Positions 6,854-8,425 of a stretch of DNA of 8,425 nucleotides are shown here, piece by piece (within the stretch, counting starts at the first letter, position 1; every line of letters begins with the position of its first letter). The stretch comes from an uncultured Lachnospiraceae bacterium. Its GTDB lineage: Bacteria; Bacillota; Clostridia; Lachnospirales; Lachnospiraceae. The position numbers were made by a program, and so were the translations under genes. The notes beneath the pieces are model-generated. The model made no database searches. It saw nothing but the letters and a program-made list of their open reading frames with translations, and was not told where the DNA came from. The stretch is from positions 1 through 8,425 of the forward strand of contig CADCQU010000107.1 of assembly GCA_902803635.1 (NCBI GenBank). Direction: 5' to 3'.

Positions 6854-7063
6854 TTACAAAAGTTCCTTCAGCCTCCTCGCTTCCTCCTCCGTGAGCGTAA
6901 TTCCCTTTCCCATCTTCGCATGATCCGGAGACCATTCGCGAAGATCGTACTTCGCCGCCGCACCATTCCACGAGACCTTGTTCAGTTCCTTCGTCCAGCC
7001 CCGCGAGCCCTCCGAAAGCACTCCAACATGCTCCACAATCTCAAACTTAAACTCCTTATCCAT
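6854..7063 (-). CDS. YdbC/PC4-like single-stranded DNA-binding protein
   Basis: A 69-residue protein matching the bacterial YdbC family, whose fold resembles the eukaryotic coactivator PC4 and which binds single-stranded DNA. The conserved features I recognise are the N-terminal FKFEIVEHVGVLSE strands, WTKELNKVSWNG, the KYDLREWSPDHAKMGKGITL stretch, and the C-terminal helix TEEEARRLKELL. Length is normal for the family. The start is ATG at 7063, with a strong AAGGAGG 8 bases upstream. It lies 20 bp before cbiH-cbiJ and 264 bp after cbiG, in the same orientation. Its role in most bacteria is poorly defined; in this operon it may simply be a passenger, or could affect transcription. No link to cobalamin chemistry is known to me. 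Confidence 0.88.
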   Translation of the reverse strand: MDKEFKFEIVEHVGVLSEGSRGWTKELNKVSWNGAAAKYDLREWSPDHAKMGKGITLTEEEARRLKELL

Positions 7064-7327
7064 GATAGCATCCTCCTTGCTTTTCTTAACGGTTTGCTCA
7101 AAAAGTAGCGTTTTTTGTCATTCCAAGATGCGCGTCCTTCGGACATCCCAGAATCGAATCGCCTACGGCGATAAGGGGTGATGAAAACACCGAAGAATCT
7201 CGTCAACAGTAGAGACGAACAAAGGGCGTCCGAGTATAAGTTTATCGAGTCCCTATACGCACTTCATCTCAACGTGAACTTCAAAAAGTAATCCCTTTTA
7301 TGCATTTAGCCGTTCATCTCGAAAACT
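7064..7327 (-). other. 264-bp intergenic region between cbiG and the YdbC-like gene
   Basis: No convincing gene lies here. It holds the YdbC ribosome binding site (7072-7078) and a hairpin-rich block described separately. The decamer tcaaaaagta occurs at both 7098-7107 and 7281-7290, loosely framing that block. I see no clear promoter, intrinsic terminator or riboswitch. The gap is unusual, as other genes in this operon overlap or nearly touch except around the R-M insertion. Confidence 0.6.
7114..7204 (-). repeat. Intergenic repeat-like element with two small hairpins
   Basis: On the plus strand it starts with gtcattcc and ends with cgaagaatctcgtc, the same end sequences as the repeats in the CbiH-CbiJ linker, but with a different interior. 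The interior has two compact hairpins: gtcc-ttc-ggac (7134-7144) and atcgcc-tac-ggcgat (7158-7172). Short stem-loops of this kind are typical of dispersed bacterial repeats. I take it as a diverged or composite member of the same class of element; coordinates are approximate. Confidence 0.55.
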
Positions 7328-8425
7328 TCAGGTTCTCCACATAAAGTCCGGGTTGAATTCTCTCTGCGCAAGAGCCACCGTCACCCTCCCATACGCCGTC
7401 TTTGGCAGGAGCAGGTCACCTCCACCCGCACCGAGAACCGCGCACCGCTCACACACGTTGTCAACTCCCACGGTTTTCTCGACAAATGCCGACCCCGAAA
7501 AGTTTCCCGGAACCTCCCGAAGCTCCTCCGCCGTAAAAAACTTGGGCAAATGTCCCAAAGCCGCCGCAGCTTCGAGCAGTCCTTCCTCGCCCTCTTTTTT
7601 ATCGATACTAAAAATATCCGCAAGTGCCTCCGGAAGCACATCTGCCTCGGCAAATGCCTCCGTGAGGGCTTCGAGGACTTCCTCTTTCGAAACACCTCTC
7701 CGACAGCCCACGCCGGCCACCACGATTTTGGGGACAAGCACGAGGGCTTCCGAATTTTCCGCCCGGCTTCGACGGATCGTCACCAGCACCCGGGGTAGCC
7801 CCTCTCCGTCACGGCTTCGCCGTGCCACCTCCCCCTTAGGGGGAGGCAAGGGTTCGTTGTCCACGCTTTCCCTCTTACGTGCCGAGGATTCCTCCGATAG
7901 AAATATTTGTACATCCTTCGGTGTTTTCACTGGAGAAACGACTTGTACACCCGGTGGAATATCTCCTTCCATAGAGAAGTCGCTCTCCCAGAGAATCTCC
8001 CCTCCGGAAAGGAGGTTTGCGGAGATTTTCTTGATTCTCTCCGGCTGCAGCACCACAGTGCCGTGCCGGGCGGCCCAGGCATCCGCCGCGAACACGCCTC
8101 TCCGGTCGGTCGCCGTCGTCACCACTGCCTCCGCAGAAAGCTCCCGGGCAATCCGCCTTGCCAGTTCATTTGCCCCACCAATATGCCCACTTAAAATCGG
8201 AATCACGTAGCTTCCGGTCTCATCCACCACAAGTACCCCCGGGTCCACGGCCTTGCTGACCAAAAGCGGAGCCACCGCCCGCACGGCAATCCCCGCCGCC
8301 CCGACAAATACCAGGGCGTCGGCCTTTGCGAAAGCCACCTCCGTCCACGCCGAAAGCGACACCCCCCGCCCCAGCCGCGTGACATTTGCCGAAAAAGACT
8401 CCTCACATACCCCGGGCGACATCCC
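7328..8425 (-). CDS. cbiG: Cobalt-precorrin-5A hydrolase CbiG, lacking its N-terminus (right edge)
   Basis: The C-terminal ~365 residues of CbiG, which opens the ring-C lactone of cobalt-precorrin-5A and releases the two-carbon fragment (acetaldehyde) in the anaerobic pathway. Numbering from the ATG codon at 8422, I see VFVGAAGIAVRAVAPLL (38-54), LSGHIGGANELARRIA (78-92+), the middle domain with ATDRRGVFAADAWA (104-117), and the C-terminal domain with VAGVGCRRG (235-243), FVEKTVGVDNVCERCAV (313-329) and GAGGGDLLLPKTAYGRVTVALA (331-352). The frame is open to the window edge, so the true start lies outside; the ATG at 8422 is probably internal. An insert of about 30 residues (about 182-210) between the middle and C-terminal domains, with PLPPPKGEVARRSRDGEG, is the translation of a double-hairpin repeat. 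The flanking family motifs are intact. Confidence 0.93.
   Translation of the reverse strand, partial: GMSPGVCEESFSANVTRLGRGVSLSAWTEVAFAKADALVFVGAAGIAVRAVAPLLVSKAVDPGVLVVDETGSYVIPILSGHIGGANELARRIARELSAEAVVTTATDRRGVFAADAWAARHGTVVLQPERIKKISANLLSGGEILWESDFSMEGDIPPGVQVVSPVKTPKDVQIFLSEESSARKRESVDNEPLPPPKGEVARRSRDGEGLPRVLVTIRRSRAENSEALVLVPKIVVAGVGCRRGVSKEEVLEALTEAFAEADVLPEALADIFSIDKKEGEEGLLEAAAALGHLPKFFTAEELREVPGNFSGSAFVEKTVGVDNVCERCAVLGAGGGDLLLPKTAYGRVTVALAQREFNPDFMWRT
7799..7853 (-). repeat. Double-hairpin repeat inserted in frame within cbiG
   Basis: Two perfect stem-loops lie side by side: cacggc-ttc-gccgtg (7810-7824) and cctccccc-tta-gggggagg (7828-7846), flanked by cccctctc and caaggg. The arrangement resembles a repeat family I recall from intergenic DNA of clostridia and related gut bacteria (no search made). 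Here it is translated as PLPPPKGEVARRSRDGEG inside CbiG. Confidence 0.85.

Noticed and set aside
5718..6923. Plus-strand open frame of 401 residues
   Set aside because: It lies antisense to cbiH-cbiJ and YdbC. Its repeated peptides are only the linker repeat read in reverse.
6834..6971. Upstream extension of the CbiH-CbiJ reading frame
   Set aside because: It would overlap most of the YdbC-like gene and add unconserved sequence before VGLGPGG. The ATG at 6833 has its own ribosome binding site.
7064..7327. Cobalamin riboswitch in the largest cobalamin-side gap
   Set aside because: I could not find a B12-box-like core or the expected long structured leader. Regulation of the operon probably lies upstream of cbiG, outside the window.
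7828..7846. Strong GC hairpin as an intrinsic terminator
   Set aside because: It lies in the middle of cbiG, no T-run follows on the transcribed strand, and the CbiG frame continues through it.

Overview
The window reads as a piece of an anaerobic (cobalt-early) cobalamin biosynthesis operon, with every gene on the minus strand. A complete type II restriction-modification module sits inside it. Strong Shine-Dalgarno sequences, the gene set (cbiG, cbiH-cbiJ fusion, cbiE-cbiT fusion, cbiA), a YdbC/PC4-type small protein and GC-rich wobble positions suggest a fairly GC-rich clostridial Firmicute, perhaps Lachnospiraceae-like. That placement is inference and no taxonomic marker gene is present.

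Layout in the direction of transcription (right to left). cbiG (7328-8425) is cut at its 5' end by the window edge. A 264-bp intergenic stretch (7064-7327) carries repeat-like hairpins. A 69-aa YdbC/PC4-like ssDNA-binding protein follows (6854-7063), then a cbiH-cbiJ (CobJ-CobK) fusion (5007-6833). Next comes an Eco29kI-like R-M system with its own candidate promoter: a C5-cytosine methyltransferase (3714-4889, TTG start) overlapping a GIY-YIG endonuclease (3077-3727). A cbiE-cbiT fusion (1656-3080) begins inside the endonuclease stop codon. It is followed by a ComB-like phosphatase family gene (953-1654) and cbiA (1-956), which starts with GTG and runs off the left edge. Most junctions are 4-bp overlaps or gaps of 1-20 bp, so the genes are probably co-transcribed.

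Functionally, CbiH, CbiG, CbiE/CbiT and CbiJ carry out C17 methylation and ring contraction, C-ring lactone opening, C5/C15 methylation with decarboxylation, and macrocycle reduction. CbiA then amidates the a and c side chains. The ComB-like and YdbC-like genes have no established role in this pathway. The R-M genes look like a cassette acquired into the operon.

The most unusual feature is that all four cobalamin enzymes in view carry an in-frame repetitive insertion: a 30-bp tandem array in cbiA, a 75-bp duplication in cbiE, four copies of a dispersed-type repeat in the CbiH-CbiJ linker, and a double-hairpin repeat in cbiG. The R-M, ComB-like and YdbC genes have none. Two sequence-level signatures also stand out: a strongly over-used octamer (GCATTTGC/GCAAATGC), confined to the cobalamin-operon genes, and an apparent absence of CCGCGG, the Eco29kI-type site.
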